41,702 bases of DNA from Candidatus Anaerobiospirillum merdipullorum (GCA_018883895.1 JAHLFG010000009.1:1-41702), one strand, 5' to 3'. Positions 9,919-18,586 are shown, counted from the first letter of the stretch. The notes: generated from the letters alone by a model not told the origin. Numbers and translations: made by a program.

Positions 9919-10452
9919 ATGTCACGTATTGCTAAAGAACCCGTCATTGTCCCGCAGGGCCTTGAGGTTACTGTCGACGGTCAGAACCTGACCATCAAGT
10001 CCAAGCTCGGTCAGATGTCCATGCGCATCCATGATAAGGTGCGTGTAACCTTCGAGAATGGTCAACTTACTACCTCCGTGGTCGACGGCTCGGTTGATGC
10101 TAACATACAGTCTGGTACCACCCGTGCTTTAGTGCACAACATGGTTGTGGGCCTCGATAAGGGCTTTGAGAAGAAGTTAACCTTAGTGGGCGTGGGCTAT
10201 CGTGCTCAGGCTAAGGGTAAGGAACTGAACCTTACTTTAGGTTACTCACATCCGATTGTTCACCACCTCCCTGAAGGTGTGACCTGTGAGACTCCGTCGC
10301 AGACTGAGATCGTTCTCAAGAGCTACGACAAGTGCCTGTTAGGTCAAGTGGCTGCCGACATCCGTGCTTACCGTGCTCCGGAGCCTTATAAGGGCAAGGG
10401 CGTACGCTATGCCGATGAGGTCATCCACCTGAAGGAAGCTAAGAAGAAGTAA
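9919..10452 (+). CDS. rplF: 50S ribosomal protein L6
   Basis: L6 lies near the factor-binding site. At 177 aa (same as E. coli) it has two related alpha/beta domains, with [20 protein letters not shown] and the C-terminal [14 protein letters not shown]. Twelve bases after rpsH. Confidence 0.96.
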   Translation: MSRIAKEPVIVPQGLEVTVDGQNLTIKSKLGQMSMRIHDKVRVTFENGQLTTSVVDGSVDANIQSGTTRALVHNMVVGLDKGFEKKLTLVGVGYRAQAKGKELNLTLGYSHPIVHHLPEGVTCETPSQTEIVLKSYDKCLLGQVAADIRAYRAPEPYKGKGVRYADEVIHLKEAKKK

Positions 10453-10470
10453 GGATAGGGGCAAGAGATT

Positions 10471-10824
10471 ATGTTCGCAAAGAAAGCAGCCCGCATCCGT
10501 CGCGCCGGCAAGAGCCGCGCTAAGATGCATGAATTGGGAGTCACGCGCCTCGTCGTTACCCGTACTCCTCGTCACATTTATGCGCAGATTATTGACAAGG
10601 CCAATCACGTGCTTGCTACTGCCAGCACCTTAGAGAAGGACTTAGTCAAGGATCTCAAGTACACCGGCAATGTTGAGGCCGCCAAGCTTATCGGTAAGAC
10701 CGTCGCTGAGCGCGCCCTGGCCGCCAATGTGCAGACCGTCGCTTTTGATCGCGCTGGCTATCAGTACCACGGCCGTGTTGCCGCTTTAGCTGATGCCGCT
10801 CGTGAAGCCGGCCTTAAGTTCTAG
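10471..10824 (+). CDS. rplR: 50S ribosomal protein L18
   Basis: A 5S rRNA-binding protein with a basic N-terminal arm ([20 protein letters not shown]) and the conserved [20 protein letters not shown] near the end. 117 aa, standard length. Confidence 0.95.
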   Translation: MFAKKAARIRRAGKSRAKMHELGVTRLVVTRTPRHIYAQIIDKANHVLATASTLEKDLVKDLKYTGNVEAAKLIGKTVAERALAANVQTVAFDRAGYQYHGRVAALADAAREAGLKF

Positions 10825-10835
10825 GAGCGTGAGCA

Positions 10836-11345
10836 ATGCAACACAAAGATGAAAACCAGCAGGCAGGCGAGCTGCAGGAAAAGTTAGTCGCGGTAAACCG
10901 TGTCGCTAAGGTAGTGAAGGGTGGTCGCATTTTCTCGTTCACCGCTTTAACCGTGGTTGGCGATGGTAATGGCCGCGTGGGCTTTGGTTATGGCAAGGCT
11001 GGTGAAGTTCCGGCTGCCATTCAGAAGGCTATTGAGCAAGCCCGTCGTAATATCAACAATACCATTACCCTGAACAATGGCACCTTATTCCATGCCATCA
11101 AGGGCGAGCACTCAGGTTCCATGGTGTACCTGCAGCCTGCCTCTGAAGGTACCGGTATTATTGCCGGCGGTGCTATGCGCGCTGTGCTCGAAGTTGCCGG
11201 CGTGCGCAATGTGTTGGCAAAGGCCTATGGCTCTACCAACCCGATTAACGTAGTACGTGCCACCGTGGCTGCTTTAGCCTCGATGCGTACTCCGGAGACG
11301 GTAGCTGCCAAGCGTGGTCTTTCCGTCAAAGAGATTCTGGAGTAA
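10836..11345 (+). CDS. rpsE: 30S ribosomal protein S5
   Basis: S5 affects decoding fidelity (ram mutations in E. coli). The double-stranded RNA-binding fold is visible as [20 protein letters not shown] and [16 protein letters not shown]. 169 aa (E. coli 167). Its stop is followed after 3 bp by rpmD, whose Shine-Dalgarno overlaps the rpsE end. Confidence 0.96.
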   Translation: MQHKDENQQAGELQEKLVAVNRVAKVVKGGRIFSFTALTVVGDGNGRVGFGYGKAGEVPAAIQKAIEQARRNINNTITLNNGTLFHAIKGEHSGSMVYLQPASEGTGIIAGGAMRAVLEVAGVRNVLAKAYGSTNPINVVRATVAALASMRTPETVAAKRGLSVKEILE

Positions 11346-11348
11346 GCC

Positions 11349-11534
11349 ATGGCCGAGAAGAAAACCATTAAGGTGACTCAGATTAAGAGCACCATTGGCC
11401 GCAAGCCCGATCATATCGCCACCATGCGTGGTTTAGGCCTGCGCCGTATTCGTCATACCGTTGAGCTGGAGGATACTCCTTCCATTCGCGGCATGATCAA
11501 CAAGGTAAGCTACATGGTTAAGGTCGAGGAGTAA
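11349..11534 (+). CDS. rpmD: 50S ribosomal protein L30
   Basis: A small large-subunit protein of 61 aa (E. coli 59) with [20 protein letters not shown] and [17 protein letters not shown]. Tightly coupled between rpsE and rplO. Confidence 0.95.
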   Translation: MAEKKTIKVTQIKSTIGRKPDHIATMRGLGLRRIRHTVELEDTPSIRGMINKVSYMVKVEE

Positions 11535-11537
11535 GTC

Positions 11538-12140
11538 ATGTATTTGAATACTTTAAAGCCTGGCGTCGGCGCACGTCGTCCTAAGGTGCGCGTCGGTCGC
11601 GGTATCGGCTCTGGCCTGGGCAAGACCTGCGGCCGCGGTATCAAGGGTTCTGGCGCACGTAAGAGCCCGAACGTTCGTCCGGGATTTGAAGGCGGTCAGA
11701 TGCCGATGAAGATCCGTCTGCCGAAGTTCGGTTTCTGGTCGAAGCTGGCCTATCACACCACTGAGGTGTCCCTCAATGACTTAAACAAGGTCGAGGGTGA
11801 GGTCATCGACTTAGCCGCGCTGCGTGAGGCTGATTTAATTGGCAAGCGCGTACAGCACGTGAAGATTGTGCTCTCGAAGCTGCCCAACTTCACCCGTAAG
11901 GTTACGGTCAAGGGCTTAGGCGTGACCCGTGGTGCCAAGGCTGCCATTGAGGCTGCTGGTGGTACTGTTGAGGTGGCCGAGCGTGTGACCGCCGCAGCTG
12001 CTCGTTTAGAGCAGTCCAAGGTGCGTCGCGCTGCTAAGGTTAAGTCCCTGCAGGACAAGCTTGCTGCTGAAGGCATCAAGAAGCCTGCCAAGAAGGATAA
12101 GGCTGCCAAGGCTGAGAAGGCTACGAAAGCTAAGAAGTAA
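11538..12140 (+). CDS. rplO: 50S ribosomal protein L15 with a long Lys/Ala-rich C-terminal extension
   Basis: The first ~145 residues align with E. coli L15 ([18 protein letters not shown]-like [23 protein letters not shown]). The protein is 200 aa against 144. The added segment continues as a charged, probably helical stretch and ends in a Lys/Ala-rich tail ([16 protein letters not shown]). Last ribosomal gene before secY, from which a GC-rich hairpin separates it. Confidence 0.95.
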   Translation: MYLNTLKPGVGARRPKVRVGRGIGSGLGKTCGRGIKGSGARKSPNVRPGFEGGQMPMKIRLPKFGFWSKLAYHTTEVSLNDLNKVEGEVIDLAALREADLIGKRVQHVKIVLSKLPNFTRKVTVKGLGVTRGAKAAIEAAGGTVEVAERVTAAAARLEQSKVRRAAKVKSLQDKLAAEGIKKPAKKDKAAKAEKATKAKK

Positions 12141-12145
12141 GTAAG

Positions 12146-12165
12146 GGGCGGCTTGCCGCCCTTTT
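12146..12165 (+). terminator. Terminator-like hairpin between rplO and secY
   Basis: GGGCGGC (12146-12152) and GCCGCCC (12155-12161) form a perfect inverted repeat followed by TTTT. With a minimal four-base loop the stem is six G-C pairs. The T-run is short and the secY Shine-Dalgarno (GGAG, 12166-12169) follows at once. It probably acts as a partial attenuator or processing site, lowering secY relative to the ribosomal genes. Confidence 0.5.
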
Positions 12166-12175
12166 GGAGATATTA

Positions 12176-13525
12176 ATGGCTAGAAAATCGCTCTTAGAAA
12201 AAAGCCGTGAGGCGGGAATCAGCAAGGGGATGAAAGGCGGTTCTGAACTGCGCTCTCGCCTGTTGTTCGTTCTCATCGGCCTCGTGATGTTCAGACTCGG
12301 CTCTTATATCCCGGTTCCGGGCGTAAATGCCGAAGTGCTGGCACGTCTCTTCGACGAACAGAGCGGTACCATCATCGGCATGTTCAATATGTTCTCCGGT
12401 GGTGCATTGGAACGCGCTTCCGTGCTGGCACTGGGCATCATGCCGTACATCTCAGCTTCTATTATCATTCAGCTTCTGGCTGTAATTAACCCCACTCTCG
12501 CCGAGATTAAAAAAGAAGGTGAGAGCGGCAGACGCAGACTAAATCAATATACCCGCGTCTCGACTTTATTCCTTGCGGCCTTGCAGGCCGTGGGTATTGC
12601 CACCGGTATTCCTAATATGATGCCGGGGCTAGTTGAGAATCCGGGTTTTGGCTTTTACTTTGTGACCACCATCGCGCTTGTCACGGGCACTATGTTCCTC
12701 ATGTGGCTTGGCGAGCAGATCACGGAGCGTGGTATTGGCAATGGTATTTCCTTAATCATCTTTGCCGGTATCGTAGCCGGGCTCCCGTCCGCCTTAGCGG
12801 CGACTTTCGAGCAGGCACGACAAGGTGACCTTTCTACTATCGCGCTACTTATCATCGGCGTCGTGGTGGTAGCGGTGACCTTCTTCGTGGTCTTCGTTGA
12901 GCGTGGACAACGCCGCATTGTCATTGACTATGCCAAGCGTCAGATGGGCAATCGCATCTACTCTCAGCCGCGTTCAACCTTGCCGCTGAAGATCAATATG
13001 TCCGGTGTGATCCCGGCGATTTTCGCCTCGTCGATCATTCTGTTCCCGGGCACCGTGGTCTCGTGGTTTGGTCAAGGTGACAATGCTGTGGCCAATGTGT
13101 TACAGGAGATTTCGCTCTTCTTGCAACCTGGCCAGCCGCTGTACGAGTTACTCTATGCAGCAGCGATTGTCTTCTTTACCTTCTTCTACACTGCGCTGGT
13201 ATTTAGCCCGCGTGAAGTGGCAGAGAACTTAAAGAAGAGCGGGGCGTTTATTCCGGGGATTCGTCCGGGCGAAATGACGGCGCGTTTTATCGATAAGGTA
13301 ATGACCCGCCTGACCCTGTCCGGTTCAATCTATATGGTTTTAGTCTGCTTGGTACCGCAATTATTAATGAACTGGTTTAATGTGCAGTTCTATTTCGGCG
13401 GCACCTCGCTCCTCATTATTGTGGTGGTGATCATGGACTTTGTCGCGCAGTTACAAAGCCATATGATGCAGCAGCAATATGGGGATCTGCTGAAGAAAGC
13501 TAATCTCAGGAATTACGGGCGTTAA
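12176..13525 (+). CDS. secY: Sec translocon subunit SecY
   Basis: This is the channel-forming inner-membrane protein of the general secretion pathway, with about ten membrane segments. Recognisable parts are [20 protein letters not shown] (plug region), [21 protein letters not shown], and the cytosolic loop [20 protein letters not shown], which contains the arginine important for SecA coupling. I start at ATG 12176 (MARKSLLEK) with GGAG seven bases upstream; an upstream TTG at 12164 is rejected. 449 aa (E. coli 443). It is followed by rpmJ. Confidence 0.95.
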   Translation: MARKSLLEKSREAGISKGMKGGSELRSRLLFVLIGLVMFRLGSYIPVPGVNAEVLARLFDEQSGTIIGMFNMFSGGALERASVLALGIMPYISASIIIQLLAVINPTLAEIKKEGESGRRRLNQYTRVSTLFLAALQAVGIATGIPNMMPGLVENPGFGFYFVTTIALVTGTMFLMWLGEQITERGIGNGISLIIFAGIVAGLPSALAATFEQARQGDLSTIALLIIGVVVVAVTFFVVFVERGQRRIVIDYAKRQMGNRIYSQPRSTLPLKINMSGVIPAIFASSIILFPGTVVSWFGQGDNAVANVLQEISLFLQPGQPLYELLYAAAIVFFTFFYTALVFSPREVAENLKKSGAFIPGIRPGEMTARFIDKVMTRLTLSGSIYMVLVCLVPQLLMNWFNVQFYFGGTSLLIIVVVIMDFVAQLQSHMMQQQYGDLLKKANLRNYGR

Positions 13526-13550
13526 TACAGCCCCTATTAGGAGAATTGAA

Positions 13551-13664
13551 ATGAAAGTTGGTGCATCTGTAAAGAAGATTTGCCGCAACTGCAAGGTGGT
13601 TCGTCGCCACGGTGTTGTGCGCATCATCTGCTCAAATCCTAAGCACAAGCAGCGTCAGGGCTAA
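13551..13664 (+). CDS. rpmJ: 50S ribosomal protein L36
   Basis: This 37-residue protein starts [17 protein letters not shown] and ends PKHKQRQG. The zinc ligands C11, C14, C27 and the following His are all present, so it is the zinc-containing form. AGGAG precedes ATG 13551. It is the last gene of the spc operon, as in E. coli. One residue is missing relative to the E. coli protein in the SAEPKH/SNPKH region. Confidence 0.95.
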   Translation: MKVGASVKKICRNCKVVRRHGVVRIICSNPKHKQRQG

Positions 13665-13676
13665 GCTCGACAACGC

Positions 13677-13705
13677 TTGCAAAAGCTTTTAAAACTTTTT
13701 ATAAT
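13677..13705 (+). promoter_or_regulatory. Promoter of the alpha operon
   Basis: TTGCAA (13677-13682), a 17-bp AT-rich spacer and a perfect TATAAT (13700-13705). It gives rpsM through rpoA(2) their own strong promoter. Confidence 0.8.
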
Positions 13706-13710
13706 ACGTT

Positions 13711-13842
13711 GCTTTTAAAAGCGTCCAAGTTTACTTGGGCGCTTTGTTACGATTTTTGCCTCAAAGGCACTAGCGCGATCGCGTATCCTCACGGGCTTTG
13801 CGATCGCATTTTATTAACCGACCTTTATTTAGGAGATCAATA
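13711..13842 (+). promoter_or_regulatory. Structured leader of the alpha operon (possible S4 target and attenuator)
   Basis: About 130 nt separate the predicted transcription start from rpsM. GCGTCCAAG (13721-13729) pairs with CTTGGGCGC (13734-13742), followed by TTT, a weak terminator-like hairpin. Two copies of GCGATCGC (13775-13782 and 13800-13807) can pair with each other around a 17-nt loop. In E. coli S4 represses this operon by binding a leader pseudoknot; that the same happens here is inference. Confidence 0.45.
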
Positions 13843-14199
13843 GTGGCCCGTATCGCTGGCATTAACGTGCCTGATCAGAAGATCGCCCTGATTGCTCTGC
13901 AGTCAATTTACGGCATCGGCCCTACTCGCGCACGCGATATTCTCGCTGCCGCGGGCGTCGACCAGTTAGCTAAATTTAAGGATCTCGATGAAGCTTCCGT
14001 GGAGAAGATCCGTCAGGAAGTGGCTAAGTACACCGTTGAAGGTGACTTACGTCGTGAGATCTCGATGAACATCAAGCGCCTGATGGACCTCGGTACTTAC
14101 CGTGGTCTGCGTCACCGTCGCGGTTTACCCGTGCGCGGTCAGCGTACCAAGACTAATGCACGCACCCGTAAGGGCCCGCGTAAGAGCATCAAGAAGTAG
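13843..14199 (+). CDS. rpsM: 30S ribosomal protein S13 (GTG start)
   Basis: A 30S head protein contacting P-site tRNA and L5. The correct start is the GTG at 13843 ([10 protein letters not shown] follows), with AGGAGA at 13831-13836. An upstream in-frame ATG at 13798 would add 15 residues that are not S13-like and would initiate inside the leader structure. 118 aa, exactly the E. coli length. It keeps [20 protein letters not shown]. Confidence 0.96.
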   Translation: MARIAGINVPDQKIALIALQSIYGIGPTRARDILAAAGVDQLAKFKDLDEASVEKIRQEVAKYTVEGDLRREISMNIKRLMDLGTYRGLRHRRGLPVRGQRTKTNARTRKGPRKSIKK

Positions 14200-14210
14200 G
14201 AGGCACTTGA

Positions 14211-14708
14211 ATGTCCGAACAAGTTAAAGAAACCGCTCAGACCGCAGCCCCGGCTGCAGCTCCTGCTGCTGCCCAGGCTCCTGCAGCCGCTCCGGCCGCT
14301 GCTGCTGCCCCGAAGACCGCTTCTGCTCCGCGTGCACGCGGTGGCAAGCGCTCTAAGAAGCAGGTTGCCGACGGTGTGGCGCACATCCATGCGTCTTTCA
14401 ACAATACTATCGTAACCATCTCCGATCGTCAGGGTAATGCCCTGTCGTGGGCAACTGCCGGTGGCTCTGGCTTCCGTGGTTCCCGTAAGTCTACTCCGTA
14501 TGCCGCGCAGGTTGCTGCCGAGCGTGCTGGTGAGGCTGCCAAGGAGTTTGGGGTGAAGAACCTCGAAGTGATGGTGAAGGGTCCTGGCCCTGGCCGTGAG
14601 TCTTCCATCCGTGCGCTTAACGCTATTGGCTTTAAGATCACCAACATCACTGACGTGACCCCGATTCCGCACAACGGCTGCCGTCCGCCGAAGAAGCGTC
14701 GCGTCTAA
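14211..14708 (+). CDS. rpsK: 30S ribosomal protein S11 with an Ala/Pro-rich N-terminal extension
   Basis: S11 is on the 30S platform close to the 16S 3' end and the mRNA exit. From about residue 45 it is nearly identical to E. coli S11 ([19 protein letters not shown], ending [11 protein letters not shown]). The first ~40 residues are extra: [11 protein letters not shown] followed by a run of Ala and Pro with single Gln/Lys. 165 aa versus 129. AGGAGGC lies eight bases before ATG 14211, so the long form is the natural start; no internal start with a Shine-Dalgarno is evident. Confidence 0.95.
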   Translation: MSEQVKETAQTAAPAAAPAAAQAPAAAPAAAAAPKTASAPRARGGKRSKKQVADGVAHIHASFNNTIVTISDRQGNALSWATAGGSGFRGSRKSTPYAAQVAAERAGEAAKEFGVKNLEVMVKGPGPGRESSIRALNAIGFKITNITDVTPIPHNGCRPPKKRRV

Positions 14709-14733
14709 TTGGCTTATTACAGGAGATAGTTAA

Positions 14734-15357
14734 ATGGCAAAATATACCGGTCCTGCCCTGAAATTAAGCCGCCGCGAGGGCGTTGACCTTTTCTTAAAGT
14801 CTGGTGTGCGCGCTATCGAGAGCAAGTGCAAGCTCGAGACCGCTCCGGGCCAGCATGGTGCTAACAAGACCCGTCTGTCTGACTATGGTATGCAGCTGCG
14901 TGAGAAGCAGAAGGTGCGCCGCATTTACGGTGTGCTCGAGCGTCAGTTCCGCAACTACTACAAGAAGGCTGCCAATATGCCGGGCAACACTGGTGAGAAC
15001 CTGTTACAGCTCTTAGAAGGCCGTCTTGACAACGTCGTCTATCGTATGGGCTTTGGTTCTACCCGCATGGAGAGCCGTCAGTTAGTCAGCCACAAGGCGA
15101 TTACCGTTAATGATAAGGTGGTGAATATTCCTTCTTATCAGGTTCAGCCGTCTGACGTGATTGCGGTGCGCGAGAAGGCCAAGAAGCAGCTGCGCATCAA
15201 GGCTGCTATCGATCTGTCTGGCCAGCGTGCCTTAAAGCCGACCTGGATTGACGTTGATCACAACGCCATGAAGGGCACTTACAAGAGCAAGCCTGAGCGT
15301 GCTGAGCTTCCTTCCGACATCAAGGAACAGCTCATCGTCGAGCTGTACTCGAAGTAA
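14734..15357 (+). CDS. rpsD: 30S ribosomal protein S4
   Basis: A primary 16S-binding protein and, in E. coli, repressor of the alpha operon. At 207 aa (E. coli 206) it has [20 protein letters not shown] and the S4 RNA-binding domain [20 protein letters not shown]. It lacks nothing expected. 45 bp separate it from rpoA(1). Confidence 0.96.
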   Translation: MAKYTGPALKLSRREGVDLFLKSGVRAIESKCKLETAPGQHGANKTRLSDYGMQLREKQKVRRIYGVLERQFRNYYKKAANMPGNTGENLLQLLEGRLDNVVYRMGFGSTRMESRQLVSHKAITVNDKVVNIPSYQVQPSDVIAVREKAKKQLRIKAAIDLSGQRALKPTWIDVDHNAMKGTYKSKPERAELPSDIKEQLIVELYSK

Positions 15358-15402
15358 TCCTAAGGCAGATGCACCTCTATAGACTGTTGTGGGGTATTAA
15401 CC

Positions 15403-16392
15403 GTGTCAGTAACTGAACTGCTCAAGCCAAAGCCGGTGAGCTTTGCTGAAACCGGGCCTAGCAGTGCCCGTATCGTGCTCGAGCCGCTCGAGCGCGGCTA
15501 TGGCAATACTTTAGGCGTCGCATTAAGCACTGTGCTCATCAAAGCGTTGCCGGGTTTGGCCATAGATGCTTTCCGTTTAGAAGGCGTCACCTCTGTCAAT
15601 GCGCTCAAGCCTGATATGCAGGAGAGCGTATTTGAGCTGGTCATGAATTTAAAGGAAGTGGCCTTTAGTGCTACTCCTGATTTCACGACTCCGGTGTGGG
15701 TTGAGCTTAAAAAGTCCGGCGAAGGTCTTGTCACCGCCGCTGACTTCAAGCTGCCTAACGGTTTATCCGTCGTTGACGGCGCTGCCCCGCTGTGCACTCT
15801 GGTGGGTGCGAAGGCTGAGCTGACGCTCGCAGTTCGCGTATGCCGTGGTCAGGGCTATGTCCTGACTACCGACGAGCGCCACTTAAAGCAGGAAAGTGCC
15901 GATGACGTGCTCATCGACGCTAATTTCTGCCCGGTGCGCCGCTTTGTTTATGAAGTCGAATCTGCGCGTGTCGAGCAACGTACTGATTTAGATCGTTTAG
16001 TCATCAATATCGAGACCAACGGCACCATTGCGCCGGATCAGGCGCTGATGCAGGCGGCACAATTATTAAATGCGCCGCTTGATAACCTTGCTGACAAGGA
16101 AGATATGGCTGAGCGCACCTTAGCGCCGGCCGCTCCGCCGATGCCCGATCCGATTTTAATGCAACCGGTCGATGACTTAGAACTGACGGTACGTTCCGCC
16201 AACTGCCTGAAAGCTGAGCAAATCATTTACATCGGCGACTTAGTGCAGCGCACTGAGGTGGAGTTATTAAAGACTCCGAACCTTGGCAAGAAGTCCTTGA
16301 CCGAGATCAAGGACGTGCTGGCTTCGCGTGGCCTGACTTTGGGCATGCGCGTGCCGAATTGGCCTCCGCAGGGTCTGCGTTCGCCTAAGTAG
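15403..16392 (+). CDS. rpoA: RNA polymerase alpha subunit, copy 1 (degenerate beta-contact region)
   Basis: Alpha dimerises to nucleate RNA polymerase and its C-terminal domain binds UP elements and activators. This 329-aa copy keeps [13 protein letters not shown] and [14 protein letters not shown], which align with E. coli residues near 28-40 and 189-201. However, the universal LRRILLSS motif is LSTVLIKA (S42-T43 instead of R44-R45), and the next ~30 residues (EVEIDGVLHEYS in E. coli) are unrecognisable. The RGRGYVPA motif is RGQGYVLT. The C-terminal domain from P255 is intact ([24 protein letters not shown]). It starts at GTG with GGGG nine bases upstream. It may contact mainly beta', pairing with copy 2. 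It is not a pseudogene: the frame is intact over 329 codons. Confidence 0.9.
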   Translation: MSVTELLKPKPVSFAETGPSSARIVLEPLERGYGNTLGVALSTVLIKALPGLAIDAFRLEGVTSVNALKPDMQESVFELVMNLKEVAFSATPDFTTPVWVELKKSGEGLVTAADFKLPNGLSVVDGAAPLCTLVGAKAELTLAVRVCRGQGYVLTTDERHLKQESADDVLIDANFCPVRRFVYEVESARVEQRTDLDRLVINIETNGTIAPDQALMQAAQLLNAPLDNLADKEDMAERTLAPAAPPMPDPILMQPVDDLELTVRSANCLKAEQIIYIGDLVQRTEVELLKTPNLGKKSLTEIKDVLASRGLTLGMRVPNWPPQGLRSPK

Positions 16393-16418
16393 TCAACGTT
16401 AACAGGAAGGAATTTCAA

Positions 16419-16838
16419 ATGCGTCATCGTTTAAGCGGCCGTCATTTGGGCCGTACCTCTGCCCACCGCGCTGCGCTTTACCGCAATTTAGCCCGCGCGC
16501 TTGTAACTCATGAGTGCATTAAGACCACTCTGCCCAAGGCCAAGGAATTGCGCCGCTTTGTCGAGCGTCTTATCACCATCGCTAAGACCGACTCCGTGGC
16601 CAACCGCCGTCTGGTGTTCTCGCGCGTGCGCGACGACGCCGTGGTGGCCAAGCTCTTTACCGATATTGGTAAGCGTGTTGCACAGCGTCAGGGCGGTTAT
16701 ACCCGCATTTTAAAGTGCGGTTTCCGTCATGGCGACAATGCCCCGATGGCCTACATCATGTTGGTGGATAAGGCTGCCGAGGCTGCTGAAACTGCTGCTG
16801 CTCCGGCTGAGACCGCTGCTGTGGCTGATGCACAGTAA
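16419..16838 (+). CDS. rplQ: 50S ribosomal protein L17 with an Ala-rich C-terminal tail
   Basis: L17 sits near the tunnel exit. It has [20 protein letters not shown] and [20 protein letters not shown], as in E. coli. 139 aa versus 127; the extension is an Ala/Glu/Thr-rich tail. It lies between the two alpha genes, where E. coli has it as the last gene of the operon. Confidence 0.95.
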   Translation: MRHRLSGRHLGRTSAHRAALYRNLARALVTHECIKTTLPKAKELRRFVERLITIAKTDSVANRRLVFSRVRDDAVVAKLFTDIGKRVAQRQGGYTRILKCGFRHGDNAPMAYIMLVDKAAEAAETAAAPAETAAVADAQ

Positions 16839-16858
16839 TTTGTGCCTTTTTAGATTAG

Positions 16859-16876
16859 GCCGCCTTAATTGGCGGC
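16859..16876 (+). other. Hairpin between rplQ and the second rpoA
   Basis: GCCGCC (16859-16864) and GGCGGC (16871-16876) flank a TTAATT loop. No T-tract follows, so it is more likely an mRNA processing or stability element than a terminator. It could tune the amount of copy 2 relative to copy 1. Confidence 0.4.
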
Positions 16877-16915
16877 TTAATACCCTGCCGACCGTACAAT
16901 TGCGAGGGTAGAACC

Positions 16916-17905
16916 TTGGATCTTAATACTGCTTCATTAAAGCCTCAAATCAAGGAAGTCAAGCAAACTGCGGTTAACGCTTACCGCGTTACGCTTGAGC
17001 CGTTTGAGCCTTTTTACGCCCAGATCATCGGTACGGCACTGCGCCGCATCATGCTCTCCTCGATTCCGGGCTATGCCATTACCGAGGTGGAGATTGACGG
17101 AGTAGTGCACGAGTACAGCGCCTTAGAAGGCGTGCAGGAAGACATTTTGCTCATCCTTTTAAATTTAAAGGAAGTAGCAGTGGCTGCCGAAGGTCTCTTG
17201 ACCACTGAGCCGACGCTTGAAATCAACAAAAGCGGCGTGGGTCCGGTAACGGCCGGCGACATCATCTGCCCGGGCGGGGTGGAGATCAGGAATAAAGATC
17301 TGGTGCTCTGCCACATTACCGATGAAAAGACCACTTTGCGTGCCCGTATGCATGTTTCGCGTGGCCGTGGCTATGTGCCGGCGGCAGCGCAACCGCGTAT
17401 GGAAGGCGCCGAAGATCGCTTTATCGGCCGTCTGCTCCTCGATGCTTCGTTCTGCCCGGTCTTAAATGTGGCTGTGCATACCGCGAAGCTGCCCGATGGC
17501 ATGGAGCAGCTTTTGCTCGATATCGAAACTAATGGCACCATTGATCCGTCCGATGCCGTACGCATCGCCGCGACCATTTTTGCCGAGCAGCTCAACTGCT
17601 TTGTCGATATCCGCAATTCTGTCACCCCGGCAGAAGATGCCTCGTATCGTCCGCTCATTGATCCCAAGCTGCTCTGTCCGGTGGAAGATCTTGAGCTCAC
17701 CGTACGTTCGGCCAATTGCCTCAAGGCCGAGGGTATCAAGTACATTGGCGATCTGGTGCAGCGCACCGAGGTCGAATTGTTAAAGACCCCGAACTTAGGC
17801 AAGAAGTCGCTGACGGAAATCAAGGATGTGCTGGCCGAGCGCGGCCTGACCTTAGGCATGCGCATCGAGAACTGGCCGCCGTCAGATTTAGACTTGGCAC
17901 GTTAA
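16916..17905 (+). CDS. rpoA: RNA polymerase alpha subunit, copy 2 (degenerate beta'-contact region)
   Basis: This is a second alpha of the same length (329 aa). It keeps [44 protein letters not shown] and RGRGYVPA nearly as in E. coli, so the arginine equivalent to R45, which contacts beta, is present. By contrast the dimer-helix segment RGFGHTLGNA is [10 protein letters not shown], and the [12 protein letters not shown] segment is [10 protein letters not shown]. The C-terminal domain from P255 is intact and differs from copy 1 at only 6 of 68 positions. It starts with TTG at 16916, with GAGG at 16904-16907. It is last in the operon, before the terminator. Confidence 0.9.
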   Translation: MDLNTASLKPQIKEVKQTAVNAYRVTLEPFEPFYAQIIGTALRRIMLSSIPGYAITEVEIDGVVHEYSALEGVQEDILLILLNLKEVAVAAEGLLTTEPTLEINKSGVGPVTAGDIICPGGVEIRNKDLVLCHITDEKTTLRARMHVSRGRGYVPAAAQPRMEGAEDRFIGRLLLDASFCPVLNVAVHTAKLPDGMEQLLLDIETNGTIDPSDAVRIAATIFAEQLNCFVDIRNSVTPAEDASYRPLIDPKLLCPVEDLELTVRSANCLKAEGIKYIGDLVQRTEVELLKTPNLGKKSLTEIKDVLAERGLTLGMRIENWPPSDLDLAR

Positions 17906-17919
17906 GCTGTGCTTTAAAG

Positions 17920-17945
17920 AGGCTACCGCAAGGTGGCCTTTTTTA
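17920..17945 (+). terminator. Intrinsic terminator of the alpha operon
   Basis: AGGCTACC (17920-17927) pairs with GGTGGCCT (17932-17939), including one T-G pair, around a GCAA tetraloop. A six-T tract follows. It ends the whole ribosomal cluster 14 bp after the second rpoA. Confidence 0.88.
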
Positions 17946-18322
17946 ATTTTGGCACAGTAAGGGCTTCTTTAGCGAAGAAGCGGCGCTACGACGTGTGTAA
18001 GCTTGTGGCCTATAATAGATCGAAGGCTCAGGTGAGCTTCAGTAATCAATTTTGCGCCATTGGTATTGCGCTGTTTAAGGGGAGCACCTTAAATTTCAAG
18101 GACCTTCTTGAGCAAGGTAAATTTCTCAATTATTATCTTCTTATCCAATCAAAGGAAGAAATTTTGAGTGTTTTTTTAATCGTTCCCACCTTAGAACAGG
18201 TAAGTGGAATTAGCGAAGTTCTAGAGAATCGCATTAATGCTGTCATTACAGACTCTAGTGATAGATTTATGCTCCCGGGACGCAATGGTTGTTTAGTTAA
18301 GTTTAATGGTATTAGTACTTAA
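17933..18322 (+). CDS. Hypothetical ORF, possibly the front part of a decayed gene
   Basis: 129 codons are open, beginning with GTG inside the preceding terminator, so the true start must be later (for example the GTGs near 17991-18003) or the ORF is not functional. No convincing Shine-Dalgarno and no family recognised. The sequence is globular-looking (FLNYYLLIQSKEEILSVFLI), and base composition is lower in G+C than the ribosomal genes. Short ORFs in other frames continue directly from its end, suggesting frameshifts. I do not assign a function. Confidence 0.3.
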   Translation: MAFFNFGTVRASLAKKRRYDVCKLVAYNRSKAQVSFSNQFCAIGIALFKGSTLNFKDLLEQGKFLNYYLLIQSKEEILSVFLIVPTLEQVSGISEVLENRINAVITDSSDRFMLPGRNGCLVKFNGIST

Positions 18323-18574
18323 CCTTAGAGATAAACTTAATTTAAGCGGTAAATCCAAGTTAGATGCTAAGTCAGTTAAATCTGCAAATCAAACAGTACG
18401 CCGTTGGTTCCAAAGATTAATGCTGCTAGCTTCTGCATAAAAAAGGGCACTCTAGAAGAACAAATTAATAACACCATAAAAGATCAGGAAAAAGTTCTTA
18501 TAAATCTATACGACTTAAGTAAAAAAGTCTATCATTTAAAAGAACGGTCGCAAGATCTTTGTTTCTTTGTATAA
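18306..18574 (+). pseudogene. Frame-shifted coding remnant between the ribosomal cluster and the AlbA_2 gene
   Basis: An ATG at 18306, overlapping the end of the preceding ORF in another frame, opens 44 codons to TAA 18438-18440 (contains SANQTVRRWFQRLMLLASA). A third frame then reads without a start codon to TAA 18572-18574 (contains GTLEEQINNTIKDQEKVLIN and LYDLSKKVYHLKE, a likely coiled coil). Coding-like sequence passing through three frames suggests a decayed gene; chance ORFs in AT-rich DNA are the alternative. Confidence 0.3.
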
Positions 18575-18586
18575 AGTATCCATCTT

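Noticed and set aside
13798-13842. Longer rpsM from an upstream ATG
   Set aside because: It adds 15 residues unlike S13 and skips the AGGAGA site that serves the GTG at 13843.
15403-16392. Copy 1 rpoA as a pseudogene
   Set aside because: The frame is intact, the length equals copy 2, the C-terminal domain is under clear constraint, and a start with ribosome site is present.
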